From: an uncultured Prevotellaceae bacterium
Lineage (GTDB): Bacteria > Bacteroidota > Bacteroidia > Bacteroidales > Bacteroidaceae
Length of the DNA stretch: 30,722 nt
Direction: 5' to 3'
Assembly: GCA_937902455.1 (NCBI GenBank)
Contig: CALELI010000074.1
Span: 1 to 30,722 of the forward strand
Shown here: piece by piece, positions 7,242 to 16,184 of the stretch
How positions within the stretch are numbered: the stretch's first letter is position 1
Layout: each line of letters begins with the position of its first letter
Translations under genes and position numbers: made by a program
The notes under the pieces: generated by a model
The model's database searches: none
The model's input: only the letters and a program-made list of their open reading frames with translations
What the model was told of the DNA's origin: nothing

Positions 7242-8327
7242 GAAATGCTTTGCCTGTTCCAGTAGGTTCTGTGCTCTGTTGACATTGTAAGGGGAGGTTC
7301 CGTATAGAGTATCGAAGAACTTTGTAAGTCCGTGAACTCCCACTCCAGTCTTGAGCTGGTAGACGATGCACAGGTTCTGCAGACCGATATTAGAAGCCAC
7401 GATGTCGATGTCAGTGCCACCTATCTGGTGGAGCGCCAGTTGATATGCTTCGTCGGAGTAGTCGTGCTTGAACTTTTCCACATCTCCGAGGGTCTGGAAT
7501 CCCAGTTTTATCAGCACTTTCAGGAATGGCGTCATCGGAGTCTGATGGATTTCTGCCTGGTTGATGGCGGCAATCTTGTTAGTGAGACGTTTGAAAGGCT
7601 CCAGTTGAAGGTATCTTGTGAATGAGTCACCATCGAGATTGACCTGTTCAAACTTACCGTCTTTCACCAGTGCCTCTACCTTGTATCGGTATTCGTTGAT
7701 GGTATTGCGGATACGGCTGAACTCGTCATCGGCCAGTTCAAGCATTCCTGCAAGTCGATTAAGTGTCCTGAGATGTTCTATCGGGGCATCGATACCTGAC
7801 TTGTAGCCAATGTCGTGATACATGTTAGCCCACACATGCTGGAGTGCTGTCCGCATCTGTAACTCAAACCGGAATTCGTTCAGTTCGGGCATGTTCTCGT
7901 CATGATAGAGGGCCTTTGGAATCTTACAGATATAATGCAGGGACAAATACCCGAAACTGTCCAGCTGATGCATCCTTCTCTTGTCCACGGAATTCTTCCA
8001 GTCGATTTCGAACAATTTCTCCATCAAGGCTGAAATCTTGTCAACATCATCGTTGTAGAATGTGATGATACGTGCTCCGAATATATCTGTCAGGTCGGTC
8101 AATGTGGTATATTTGCCGCCTTTGAGTTCCAGTTTTCCTGCCAGGCTTTCTTCTTTCTTGATTCGGCCTTCTATTGCGGTCACGAGGATATTGTTCTCCA
8201 CCAGACACTTTTTTAGTTGTGCCATAACGATTTTCTCCATCTTCTGGAATGTCGGCAACTGTTCCCGATATTCTTCGAGAATCATCGTGCAGTGCACATC
8301 GAGTCCGTAGTCTTCTACTTTTTCCAT
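7218..8327 (-). CDS. RelA/SpoT-domain nucleotide pyrophosphokinase (alarmone synthetase)
   Basis: A 369-residue protein with the synthetase domain in its first half and no HD, TGS or ACT domain. Synthetase features visible are GRIKKEESLAGK (54-65), DIFGARI (81-87), FGYLSLHY (125-132, holding the tyrosine and histidine of the nucleotide site) and FELQMRTALQHVW (154-166, with the catalytic-type Glu155). The C-terminal 180 residues (including 'TPFLKVLIKLGFQTLGDVEKF') are not recognised. Known relatives make (p)ppGpp or, in toxic small alarmone synthetases, other pyrophosphorylated products. The start overlaps the acyltransferase gene by 13 bp, and an HD hydrolase gene follows after 25 bp. A housekeeping bifunctional Rel would be much longer, so this is an accessory enzyme. 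Confidence 0.85.
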   Translation of the reverse strand: MEKVEDYGLDVHCTMILEEYREQLPTFQKMEKIVMAQLKKCLVENNILVTAIEGRIKKEESLAGKLELKGGKYTTLTDLTDIFGARIITFYNDDVDKISALMEKLFEIDWKNSVDKRRMHQLDSFGYLSLHYICKIPKALYHDENMPELNEFRFELQMRTALQHVWANMYHDIGYKSGIDAPIEHLRTLNRLAGMLELADDEFSRIRNTINEYRYKVEALVKDGKFEQVNLDGDSFTRYLQLEPFKRLTNKIAAINQAEIHQTPMTPFLKVLIKLGFQTLGDVEKFKHDYSDEAYQLALHQIGGTDIDIVASNIGLQNLCIVYQLKTGVGVHGLTKFFDTLYGTSPYNVNRAQNLLEQAKHFPFMKNEE

Positions 8328-9034
8328 AAGTCGGCGTTTATGATGTCAAACACTTCTCTCATAATTTCTTTTGTCGGCTTGCCTTGTCGTTCTTCAACAG
8401 AGATAGAGTGGTGCATGGTGAGTTCCACTGGATGCCATGTCATTGACCTGGCTTTTCTGTTGAAAAATTGGAACGAACCGTTTATTGTCAGCGGGACAAT
8501 TGGAAGTTCGATGTCGTTGGCAAGCATGAATGCGCCTCTCTTGAATTCCTGCATCTGTCCGTTGTAGGTCCGTGTCCCTTCTGGGAATATGATCATTGAC
8601 ATTCCGTCTTTGAGGGTCTTTTCCGAAAGGGCTACTGCCTGCTGGATGGATGAACGGCTGTCTCCTACGAATATCTGATGGGTGTTCTTGCAGGCCCAGC
8701 CGATAATCGGCATTTTTTTCAGATATTCTTTCATCATCCACTTGAAACTATGACCCAGATAGCCGTAACAGAGTAATATATCCAGATATCCTTGATGGTT
8801 GGCGATGAAGATATACGATTGTTTCGGGTCAAGACGTTCCATTCCTTTTGTCTTCACGGGAAGCAGGAAAACCCAGAATGCGAACTTCCCCCATAACCTT
8901 GTGGAGGACGTGTAGACTTTGTCTCCCCCTGGAAATAATGTTCCTATACTCGATACTACAGCCGTGATTGCCGTATCAAGTATAAATAGCGGAATCGCTA
9001 TGCAAAAACTGTATATCTTATATAGAAACATCAT
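8315..9034 (-). CDS. plsC: 1-acyl-sn-glycerol-3-phosphate acyltransferase
   Basis: A 239-residue membrane-associated acyltransferase that adds the second acyl chain to lysophosphatidic acid in phospholipid synthesis. It has an N-terminal hydrophobic stretch (IYSFCIAIPLFILDTAITAVV). The catalytic NHxxxxD motif is NHQGYLD and the substrate-binding motif is FPEGTRTYNG. The start has two successive ATGs (MM). It overlaps the following RelA/SpoT-like gene by 13 bp, so it is probably co-transcribed with it. No promoter is visible in the 74 bp before it, which consist mainly of heptad repeats, so read-through from the dihydroorotase gene is likely. Confidence 0.92.
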   Translation of the reverse strand: MMFLYKIYSFCIAIPLFILDTAITAVVSSIGTLFPGGDKVYTSSTRLWGKFAFWVFLLPVKTKGMERLDPKQSYIFIANHQGYLDILLCYGYLGHSFKWMMKEYLKKMPIIGWACKNTHQIFVGDSRSSIQQAVALSEKTLKDGMSMIIFPEGTRTYNGQMQEFKRGAFMLANDIELPIVPLTINGSFQFFNRKARSMTWHPVELTMHHSISVEERQGKPTKEIMREVFDIINADLWKK

Positions 9035-9052
9035 ACTGTATCATATATTTTT

Positions 9053-9130
9053 AGGATTCAGGTTTCAGGTATCAATCAACTCTCAGTCCTTAACTCTCAA
9101 GGTTATCCTTACCCCCTAAACTCTAAACTC
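9053..9130. repeat. Heptad (period-7) array, about 11 units
   Basis: Eleven consecutive 7-mers share one register: AGGATTC, AGGTTTC, AGGTATC, AATCAAC, TCTCAGT, CCTTAAC, TCTCAAG, GTTATCC, TTACCCC, CTAAACT, CTAAACT. Units drift gradually rather than being identical. The array fills the acyltransferase/dihydroorotase gap and runs into the last seven codons of the dihydroorotase gene. Confidence 0.65.
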
Positions 9131-10455
9131 ATCCCTCTGGTGTCCTCTATTATGTTTCCGTCGTGGTATGCCAGACGGCCGTTTACGAATGTGCGGTTTA
9201 CTTTCCACTTGAAAGTATGCTCGTCCATAGGACTCCAGCCACATTTACAGTAATTCTTTGAACCTCGCACCTGCCAGTAGGCTTCTGGGTCTACAAGCAC
9301 AAGGTCTGCATAATATCCTTTCCTGATGTATCCTCTGCGGTCTATCCTGTAGAGCTGTGCGGGGTTGTGGCACATCAGTTCCACGACTTTCTCTATTCGA
9401 AGTACATCTTTGTCGACAAGTTCGAGCATCGACACGAGTGATACCTGGATGAGTGGCATTCCCGATGCAGCATGCAATGCACCGCCTACCTTGTCGCTGA
9501 GAAGGTGTGGTGCATGGTCGGACGAGACGATGTCTATAAGTCCGTAACTGATACCCTTTCTCAGTGCTTCCCTGTCCTCTATGGTTTTCACGGCTGGGTC
9601 AGTCTTGATTCGTGTCCCGAGCCAGTCGTAGTCTTCGTTGCTGAACATCAGGTTGGCAATGCATGCCTCTGCGGTGATTCTCTTCTCTTCGAGTGGGGTG
9701 TTCTGGAAAAGCCACAGTTCTTTTTCGGATGAGACCTGAGCCACATGGAGTCTCGCACCTGTCTCTCTTGCCAGTAGTACGGCTCTGAGGGTTGCGTTGA
9801 AACAGGCTTCGGCATTGCATATCCTTGAATGATAGCGAACGGGGAAGTCGTTCTGTCCCTTGAACTTCTTCATCAGGGACTTGATGTTGTCTTGGACGGT
9901 CTTCCTGTCTTCACAGTGAACCATTACTAGTACGGGTGATTCCTCGAGTATTGCCCTGAGTGTCTTGTCCTGCTTCTCTGGTTTCTTGCCGAGGCTGTCA
10001 TTGTCCATGTATACTTTCACTCCGCATACTTTCCTGGGGTCGAGGCGCTTGAGTGTGTCGATGTTGTGTTTCGTTCCGCCGAAGAAGAAAGAATAGTTCA
10101 CGATGCTTTCCTTCTCGGCTTTTGCGAATTTCTCCTCGAGGAGTGACAGAGTGGTTGTTGCAGGAACGGTGTTAGGCATGTCCATATAGGACGTCACTCC
10201 TCCTGCAGCTGCTGCACGACTCTCGGAACCGATGTCGCCTTTCTCTGTAAGACCTGGATCACGGAAATGTACATGGTCGTCTATGACACCGGGAATCAGG
10301 TACATGCCTCCGGCGTCAATGACGTTGTCGTCATCCTTCTTGCCAGAGAACCTGCCTCTCTGTACGCTTGTGATGAATTCGCCTTCGATGACCACATGTC
10401 CGACGAACTGTCTGCCTTCGTTTACGATGACTGCATTTTCGATTATCGTTCTCAT
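9109..10455 (-). CDS. pyrC: Dihydroorotase (class I type)
   Basis: A 448-residue amidohydrolase that interconverts carbamoyl-aspartate and dihydroorotate in pyrimidine synthesis. The metal-binding HVHFRDPG motif is at 61-68 (His61, His63, with Arg65 for substrate), His180 is in MVHCED, His237 in RLHVAQ, and the catalytic aspartate is Asp313 in SSDHAPH. The length fits class I dihydroorotases. Its ATG overlaps the stop of the upstream glycosyltransferase gene, so the two form one transcription unit. Its last seven codons (SLEFRG region) lie in a heptad repeat array. An allantoinase or hydantoinase identity is less likely given the HFRDPG motif. Confidence 0.93.
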   Translation of the reverse strand: MRTIIENAVIVNEGRQFVGHVVIEGEFITSVQRGRFSGKKDDDNVIDAGGMYLIPGVIDDHVHFRDPGLTEKGDIGSESRAAAAGGVTSYMDMPNTVPATTTLSLLEEKFAKAEKESIVNYSFFFGGTKHNIDTLKRLDPRKVCGVKVYMDNDSLGKKPEKQDKTLRAILEESPVLVMVHCEDRKTVQDNIKSLMKKFKGQNDFPVRYHSRICNAEACFNATLRAVLLARETGARLHVAQVSSEKELWLFQNTPLEEKRITAEACIANLMFSNEDYDWLGTRIKTDPAVKTIEDREALRKGISYGLIDIVSSDHAPHLLSDKVGGALHAASGMPLIQVSLVSMLELVDKDVLRIEKVVELMCHNPAQLYRIDRRGYIRKGYYADLVLVDPEAYWQVRGSKNYCKCGWSPMDEHTFKWKVNRTFVNGRLAYHDGNIIEDTRGMSLEFRG

Positions 10456-11165
10456 ATTCCGAGCCTTAGACGTATCACTCCGAGCAGTGCCTCACTGAAT
10501 ATTCCTCCGCTCATCTTTGAGGTACCTTCCACTCTGTTGACGAATATGACAGGCACTTCCTTTATCTTGAATTCCAGTTTGTGGGCAGTGTATTTCATTT
10601 CAATCTGGAAGGCATATCCCTTGAAACGGATATTGTCCAGCTTGATGGTCTCCAGTACCTTCCTGCTGTAACAAACGAATCCGGCAGTCGTGTCGTGGAT
10701 GTTGATGCCGGTCACGAACCGTACGTATTTAGATGCGAAGTAGGACATGAGTACTCTTCCCATTGGCCAGTTGACTACATTCACACCTGTGATGTATCTC
10801 GAACCGATTGCCATGTCGTTGCCTTCGTCGTGACAGGCCGAATAGAGTCGAGGCAGGTCCTTGGGGTCATGAGAGAAGTCTGCGTCCATCTCGAAGATGT
10901 ACTCGTAGCCATGTTCCAGACACCATTTGAAGCCTGTGATGTAGGCCGTGCCCAGTCCCAGTTTGCCAGAACGTTCAATGATGAACAGCCTGTCTGCAAA
11001 TTCGGTTTCCATCAGTCCCTTGACGATTGATGCGGTACCGTCAGGACTGCCATCGTCAATCACGAGAATATTAAACTCCTTTTCGAGCGAAAGGACAGCG
11101 CGGATTATCTTCTCGATGTTCTCCTTCTCGTTGTAGGTTGGTATGATTACTATACTGTCACACAT
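10452..11165 (-). CDS. Polyprenol-phosphate mannosyltransferase-like glycosyltransferase (GT2, DPM1-like)
   Basis: A 237-residue cytoplasmic-face glycosyltransferase that would move a sugar from a nucleotide donor to a polyprenyl phosphate. GT2 features are 'IPTYNEKENIEKI' (8-20), DDGSPDG (37-43) and MDADFSHDP (93-101, with the DXD metal motif at 94-96). Later segments 'AIGSRYITGVNVVNWPMGR' and 'DTTAGFVCYSR' are typical of the DPM1 group. There is no C-terminal membrane domain, as in the soluble subfamily. A promoter lies directly upstream, so this gene probably starts the long leftward transcript. The donor sugar (mannose or glucose) is uncertain. Confidence 0.9.
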   Translation of the reverse strand: MCDSIVIIPTYNEKENIEKIIRAVLSLEKEFNILVIDDGSPDGTASIVKGLMETEFADRLFIIERSGKLGLGTAYITGFKWCLEHGYEYIFEMDADFSHDPKDLPRLYSACHDEGNDMAIGSRYITGVNVVNWPMGRVLMSYFASKYVRFVTGINIHDTTAGFVCYSRKVLETIKLDNIRFKGYAFQIEMKYTAHKLEFKIKEVPVIFVNRVEGTSKMSGGIFSEALLGVIRLRLGI

Positions 11166-11185
11166 ATTCAGTAAATATAAGTCTG

Positions 11186-11217
11186 CAAAGATAATAAATT
11201 CTCACAACAAAAACAAA
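11186..11217 (-). promoter_or_regulatory. Bacteroidetes-type promoter for the glycosyltransferase-pyrC operon
   Basis: On the minus strand TTTG (11217-11214), a 20-bp spacer and TATCTTTG (11193-11186), close to TTTG-N19-TAnnTTTG. It sits 20 bp before the glycosyltransferase ATG and is the only strong promoter seen at the head of the block that extends to the signalling genes. Confidence 0.65.
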
Positions 11218-11246
11218 AAAAACACATTTTTAACAATAGAACACCC

Positions 11247-14200
11247 CTAAAGAGTTTCTATTTCCTTAAGGATGCTCAGAGCCTTTGCGACTGTAGTGAC
11301 GTCCTTCACGAGGAGGGAGCGTTTTTCGCCGTCACGGAGTTTTGCCTGTCGTGAATGGGCTGTGAGATAGGTTATCACATTTCCGAATGCGGCTGAGATA
11401 TAATAAGGGCTGTTGTGGTCGCTGATGAAATAGAGAATCATCTTGCCTTCCTTCATCGTTATCTTCTCGATTCCGAGTCGGCTGGCACTCCATTTCAGAA
11501 GCATGATGGATATGAGTTCCTCTCCTTCTACTGGGATAGGGCCGAAACGGTCGATGAGCCGTGCCTTGTATGTAGTGAGCTGATCTTCGTTTTCCAGAGA
11601 GTCGAGTTCACGATAGAGCGAGATCCTCTCTCCGCTTGTAGGTACGTAGTCGTCGTGGAAGAACGCAGGAAGGTCACTCTCGATAACCACATCGTCAACC
11701 CACGACTGTGCATTGATAGTTGAAGACTGTGGGCTGCTGTCTGGTGAACTTGTCGAGTTATCAATGTTGCTTCCTCCCATCATTTCTTCTGCCCTCAGTT
11801 CACTCATGGCTTCCTTGAGGACTTTCTGATAGGTTTCATATCCTAAGTCTGCGATGAATCCACTCTGTTCTGCTCCGAGCAGGTTGCCTGCTCCACGGAT
11901 GTCGAGGTCCTGCATGGCAATCTGTAGTCCCATTCCCAGGTCGGAGAAGTTTTCGAGGGCCTTTAGCCTTCTTCTCGCGTCGTCGTTGAGCGCTGGGAGA
12001 GGCGGAGCAAGGAGGTAGCAGAAGGCCTTCTTGTTGCTTCGTCCCACTCGTCCTCTCATCTGGTGGAGGTCGGAAAGTCCGTAGTTCTGCGCTGAGTTGA
12101 TGATGATGGTGTTGGCATTAGGGATGTCGATACCGTTCTCTACTATGGTGGTGGAGAGCATCACGTCGTAGTCGTAGTTCATGAAGTCGAACACCACTTC
12201 TTCGAGTTCTGACGGGTTCATCCTGCCATGACCAACACACACTCGTGCATCTGGTACACAGCGGTGAATCATATCCTCCAGTTCGCGAAGGTTGCTTATC
12301 TTGTTGTTGACAAAGAACACCTGTCCGTTCCTGCTCATCTCGAAGTTGATGGCTTCCCTGACGACCTCGTCTGAGAGTGTGTGAATCTCTGTCTGGATAG
12401 GGTAGCGGTTTGTAGGAGGGGTCTGGATGATACTCAGGTCTCTTGCTCCCATAAGCGAGAACTGGAGTGTGCGAGGTATAGGTGTGGCAGTCATTGTCAG
12501 GGTGTCGACATTTGTCTTCATCTGGCGGAGCTTTTCTTTTACTGCCACTCCGAATTTCTGTTCCTCGTCGATGATGAGAAGTCCGAGGTCTTTGAACTTT
12601 ATTGATTTCCCTATCAGTTTCTGGGTTCCTATTATGATGTCGGTCTTTCCTGATGCGAGGTTTTCAAGTATTTCCTTCACTTGGGCGGCGGTACGGGCGC
12701 GGGTGAGGTAATCCACGGTTACAGGAAACTCCTTGAGTCGTTCACTGAATGTCTGGTAGTGTTGATAGGCGAGTACGGTAGTAGGTACGAGTACTGCCAC
12801 CTGTTTCCCGTCTGTTGCAGCCTTGAAGGCAGCCCTGATGGCCACTTCTGTCTTTCCGAAACCTACATCACCGCAGACAAGGCGGTCCATAGGCTGGACC
12901 CTCTCCATGTCGGTCTTCACGTCCTGGGTGGCCTTGAACTGGTCCGGAGTGTCTTCGTACATGAAGGAACTTTCGAGTTCGTGCTGGAGGTATGAGTCAG
13001 GACTGTAGGCAAATCCTTCTTCCTTCTGTCTCTGGGCATAGAGTTTTATGAGATCGCGGGCAATGTCCTTGACTTTTGCCTTCACTCTTTCCTTCATTCG
13101 TTCCCAGGCTCCCGTTCCCAGTCGGCTGAGTTTTGGTGGCTCGCCATCCTTTCCCTTGTATTTCGACAACTTGTGCAGGGCGTGGATGGACACATATACG
13201 GTGTCCTCGTTCTGGTAGGTGATCATTATCATCTCCTGCACCGTTCCGTTGTTCGGAACCCTCACGAGTCCGCCGAACTTACCCACTCCATGATCGATGT
13301 GTACCACGTAGTCACCTATTTCGAACTGCTGTATCTCTTTCAATGTCAGTGCAACTTTTCCTCTTCTGGCCTTGTCGCTCTTGAGGTTGTACTTGTGGTA
13401 ACGGTCGAATATCTGATGGTCGGTAAAATAGCAGACTTTCAGGTCGTGGTCGATGAACCCTGCGTGAATGGCCTTCTCGATGGCGGAGAAGTGTATGTCT
13501 GGGAAGATTTCCTTCAGTCGCTTCAGCTGTTTCGCATTGTCGGCGCAGAGGCTTATCTTGTAACCTTTTTCCAGGAGTCGTTCGAATTCCTCTTTCATCA
13601 GGTCGAAGTTCTTGTGGAACAGTGGCTGACGGGAGGTGTTGAACTGGATGAGTCGTTCTGGTTCCGTCCCCCTTTGCTTTGTAAGTGAAATCTGGCGGAA
13701 CGAGTCGAAGTCCATCTCGGTCTTGTCCGTCACGAACTTCTTGTCCTTGAAGACAATCAGTGTGTCTGCCGGCAAGAAATTAAGGAACGGAATCTGCTCG
13801 GTTTCTGCAGTTGCCATCTCAGGCACGATAGATACTGAGTCCACTTTCTTGTCCGACAACTGTGTCTGGGTGTCGAAAGTGCGTATGCTGTCTACATCGT
13901 CGCCGAAGAAATCAATTCTGTACGGGTTCTCGCTACTGAAGGAGAAGATGTCGACGATACTTCCTCGTACAGCAAACTGACCTGGTTCATATACATAGTC
14001 CACCCTTACGAATCCCAGGTCGAAGAGGAATGCTTCGAGGTCTGAGGTATCATATGATTCGCCCACCTTGAGCGAGAGGGTATTGGCTGTGAGTTCTTTC
14101 TGCGATATGACAAGTTCCTTTACAGCCTCAGGATAGCTGACGATGTTGAGATTATTTACTCCGAGTGAAGCGAGGTTATTCAGTGCCACCAGCACATCGG

Positions 14201-14519
14201 TTCTCAGCACTTGGTTTGCGGCATCTTTCTCCGATGTCTTGATTGCCTGACGGAACGATGATGGGAAGAACAGCACGTTTTCTTCACTTGTCAGCTGGGT
14301 GAGGTCGTGATAGAAATATCCGGCTTCTTCCTCGTCATCAAAAATATATAATGTGGTATGAAGTGCGTGCTCGTTGTTGAGATGGGTGAATAAAAGTGCT
14401 GATGACGAGCCGTTAAGCCCGTCAACACATACATTCCCTTTCCCGCAGGCAAGGACTTGCGCAAGTTTTGTCGCTGCAGGGTGTTTCCCCAGCAACTTTA
14501 TGGATTTATCAAATTGCAC
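11247..14519 (-). CDS. mfd: Transcription-repair coupling factor
   Basis: A 1090-residue superfamily 2 translocase that removes RNA polymerase stalled at lesions and recruits UvrA. In order: UvrB-homology region (about 1-330); CarD-like RNA polymerase interaction domain (about 390-470, 'FEIGDYVVHIDHGVGKF'); helicase core with Walker A GDVGFGKTE near 550, DEEQ near 650 and 'QMRGRVGRS' near 820; C-terminal TRCF domain (about 950-1085). The start is GTG at 14517-14519; upstream the frame meets a stop near 14550 with no ATG. A Ser/Asn/Gln-rich linker at about 916-938 is not part of the usual core and is bounded at DNA level by an 8-bp inverted repeat. Its partner uvrB is in the window at 27423. 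Confidence 0.95.
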   Translation of the reverse strand: MQFDKSIKLLGKHPAATKLAQVLACGKGNVCVDGLNGSSSALLFTHLNNEHALHTTLYIFDDEEEAGYFYHDLTQLTSEENVLFFPSSFRQAIKTSEKDAANQVLRTDVLVALNNLASLGVNNLNIVSYPEAVKELVISQKELTANTLSLKVGESYDTSDLEAFLFDLGFVRVDYVYEPGQFAVRGSIVDIFSFSSENPYRIDFFGDDVDSIRTFDTQTQLSDKKVDSVSIVPEMATAETEQIPFLNFLPADTLIVFKDKKFVTDKTEMDFDSFRQISLTKQRGTEPERLIQFNTSRQPLFHKNFDLMKEEFERLLEKGYKISLCADNAKQLKRLKEIFPDIHFSAIEKAIHAGFIDHDLKVCYFTDHQIFDRYHKYNLKSDKARRGKVALTLKEIQQFEIGDYVVHIDHGVGKFGGLVRVPNNGTVQEMIMITYQNEDTVYVSIHALHKLSKYKGKDGEPPKLSRLGTGAWERMKERVKAKVKDIARDLIKLYAQRQKEEGFAYSPDSYLQHELESSFMYEDTPDQFKATQDVKTDMERVQPMDRLVCGDVGFGKTEVAIRAAFKAATDGKQVAVLVPTTVLAYQHYQTFSERLKEFPVTVDYLTRARTAAQVKEILENLASGKTDIIIGTQKLIGKSIKFKDLGLLIIDEEQKFGVAVKEKLRQMKTNVDTLTMTATPIPRTLQFSLMGARDLSIIQTPPTNRYPIQTEIHTLSDEVVREAINFEMSRNGQVFFVNNKISNLRELEDMIHRCVPDARVCVGHGRMNPSELEEVVFDFMNYDYDVMLSTTIVENGIDIPNANTIIINSAQNYGLSDLHQMRGRVGRSNKKAFCYLLAPPLPALNDDARRRLKALENFSDLGMGLQIAMQDLDIRGAGNLLGAEQSGFIADLGYETYQKVLKEAMSELRAEEMMGGSNIDNSTSSPDSSPQSSTINAQSWVDDVVIESDLPAFFHDDYVPTSGERISLYRELDSLENEDQLTTYKARLIDRFGPIPVEGEELISIMLLKWSASRLGIEKITMKEGKMILYFISDHNSPYYISAAFGNVITYLTAHSRQAKLRDGEKRSLLVKDVTTVAKALSILKEIETL

Positions 14520-14529
14520 GCTTCGCTTC

Positions 14530-14592
14530 AGGTTATAGTCCTTTAACCTCTAACCTTTAATCTTTAATCTGTAGCTTTTAACCTCTTCTAAC
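14530..14592. repeat. Heptad (period-7) array, nine units, upstream of mfd
   Basis: Nine 7-mers in one register: AGGTTAT, AGTCCTT, TAACCTC, TAACCTT, TAATCTT, TAATCTG, TAGCTTT, TAACCTC, TTCTAAC. The array starts 10 bp before the mfd GTG and overlaps the stop of the small ORF at 14588-14734. It occupies the place where an mfd promoter would be expected. Confidence 0.65.
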
Positions 14593-14734
14593 AGGAGGCT
14601 GGTTCGTATGCCCTTGCAAACATTCTCAGGAAGAATATTGAGTCGTTGCTTGCATGAAGCTCCGGCATATTACTAAAGTCGTTTGGTTGGTCCTTATGGA
14701 AACAATCGTGAGTAAAATTTGTCATAGGCAGCAT
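14588..14734 (-). CDS. Possible small protein, 45-48 residues
   Basis: An open reading frame begins at ATG 14732-14734 (48 residues) or ATG 14723-14725 (45 residues) and ends in TAG at 14588-14590. The peptide starts MLPMTNFTHDCFHKDQPNDF, continues 'SNMPELHASNDSIFFLRMFA' and ends RAYEPASC. The composition looks protein-like (balanced charges, a hydrophobic FFLRMF patch, two cysteines) and it fills most of an otherwise empty 296-bp gap. I do not recognise a family. There is no clear promoter. It could be a real small protein or the fragment of a lost gene. Confidence 0.4.
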   Translation of the reverse strand: MLPMTNFTHDCFHKDQPNDFSNMPELHASNDSIFFLRMFARAYEPASC

Positions 14735-14815
14735 TGATTTGTTTTAGTTTATTTTCTTAACGTAGGATTTGTGAAATTATTGTACAGACTGCTACGATTT
14801 TTCAAAAAACGCTAA

Positions 14816-16168
14816 TCATAATAAAGGTGTCATGTAAATGGGGAGATATGTAATGCCGTCCTCTATCTTCATGTCAGATACGTGGATGACCGTTGGCGAT
14901 GTGATATAATTGGCATATTCATTAATACATTTTTTCATAGGTACTAATGTGTAGTTCTTTCCAGACTTTGCCTCAATAGGGATGATGTTATGTCTACCAG
15001 TCACCTTGTCTTTCAATATAAGGAAGTCTATCTCCATTCTTTTCTCTGCCACATTTTTATCATAGTTGCTGAAAAAATATAACTTGTGACCAGCCGATGC
15101 AAGCATTTGCGCAATGACATTTTCAACAAACATACCTTCATTGCACTCTAGTTTGCCAAACAAAAGTTTATTATAGATGTCAGCTGATACAATGCTGTTC
15201 TCATCAAAAGCATGGCTGATAAGCAATCCTGTGTCATTCATATAGCACTTCAGGGTGGTACGTTCCTCATTCATCCTAAGACCAATGTTCGGCGCAGTAG
15301 TGTTATAACCAATGTTCACGACTCTGGCATCCTTTAACCAGAAGAAGGCCGAATCCCATTCCCGATATTTAGCACCTGGCCGTAGGGCTGATAATCTGAA
15401 CTTCTTCTCGTGCTTAAATAGTTGAGACGGAATTTCGTCGTAGATCGTGACAACCTTGTCTGCTTGTTCACCAGCATAGTTGAATATGTCATTGCGATAG
15501 ATAGCTAGTATATCTCGCTTTCGTTGGTCTACAACGTCAAAGTCGTGAGTGTCAACATATGCTTGTACTGCTTGTGGCATACCTCCTATTATCATATACA
15601 AGCGAAAGGCATTCAGTGCCTTCCTATGGAAATCCTGCCCCATAGGGCACTTGTTTTTATAGTTCATGCGAATGAAGTCCATCAGCATCTCATTTCCTGT
15701 TGCCCAGAGAAATTCCTCGAAATCCATCGGATACATCTGAATGGAGCGCTCTTCGCTTGGAATGACAATACCCGAAGAGTTCTTTTTTATGCTTATAAGT
15801 GAGCCAGTTTCTATATAGTCAAAGCGCCCGTCAGCCACGAGGAACTTGATGGCAGCACGGGCTCTTGGACAGAGTTGGACCTCGTCAAATATGATAAGCG
15901 ACTTCCTGTGATAAAGTTTCGTCTTGTAGTGTTGGCTTAGGTATAGAAACAAAGTATCAAGGTCTTCTAAGTATAGGTCAAACCATGATTGAACCATTTG
16001 TGGAGCCTTGTTGAAGTCAATGAGAATATATGTTTCATACTCATTTTTGGCGAATTCCTCTACGATGTAACTTTTGCCAATACGTCGGGCTCCTTCAACA
16101 AGCAATGCCACTGATCCCTTACGTTCGTTTTTCCATTTTAATAAGTCGTTGTAAATCTTTCGCTTCAT
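14816..16168 (-). CDS. AAA-family ATPase with C-terminal DUF4143-type domain
   Basis: A 450-residue protein of the AAA_14/DUF4143 group, abundant in Bacteroidales and often in variable regions. Walker A is GARRIGKS at 26-33. Walker B is LIIFDEVQ at 91-98. A sensor-like 'ETGSLIS' follows. The C-terminal part ends in a nuclease-like pattern (MEIDFLI near 378, IEAKSGK near 399) reminiscent of PD-(D/E)xK folds. The biological role of the group is not established. The gene is more AT-rich than mfd or the rha genes, which fits horizontal acquisition. Three 34-bp direct repeats lie just upstream and a 193-bp palindromic element lies beyond them. Confidence 0.85.
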   Translation of the reverse strand: MKRKIYNDLLKWKNERKGSVALLVEGARRIGKSYIVEEFAKNEYETYILIDFNKAPQMVQSWFDLYLEDLDTLFLYLSQHYKTKLYHRKSLIIFDEVQLCPRARAAIKFLVADGRFDYIETGSLISIKKNSSGIVIPSEERSIQMYPMDFEEFLWATGNEMLMDFIRMNYKNKCPMGQDFHRKALNAFRLYMIIGGMPQAVQAYVDTHDFDVVDQRKRDILAIYRNDIFNYAGEQADKVVTIYDEIPSQLFKHEKKFRLSALRPGAKYREWDSAFFWLKDARVVNIGYNTTAPNIGLRMNEERTTLKCYMNDTGLLISHAFDENSIVSADIYNKLLFGKLECNEGMFVENVIAQMLASAGHKLYFFSNYDKNVAEKRMEIDFLILKDKVTGRHNIIPIEAKSGKNYTLVPMKKCINEYANYITSPTVIHVSDMKIEDGITYLPIYMTPLL

Positions 16169-16184
16169 ATATACCTATTTGTTA

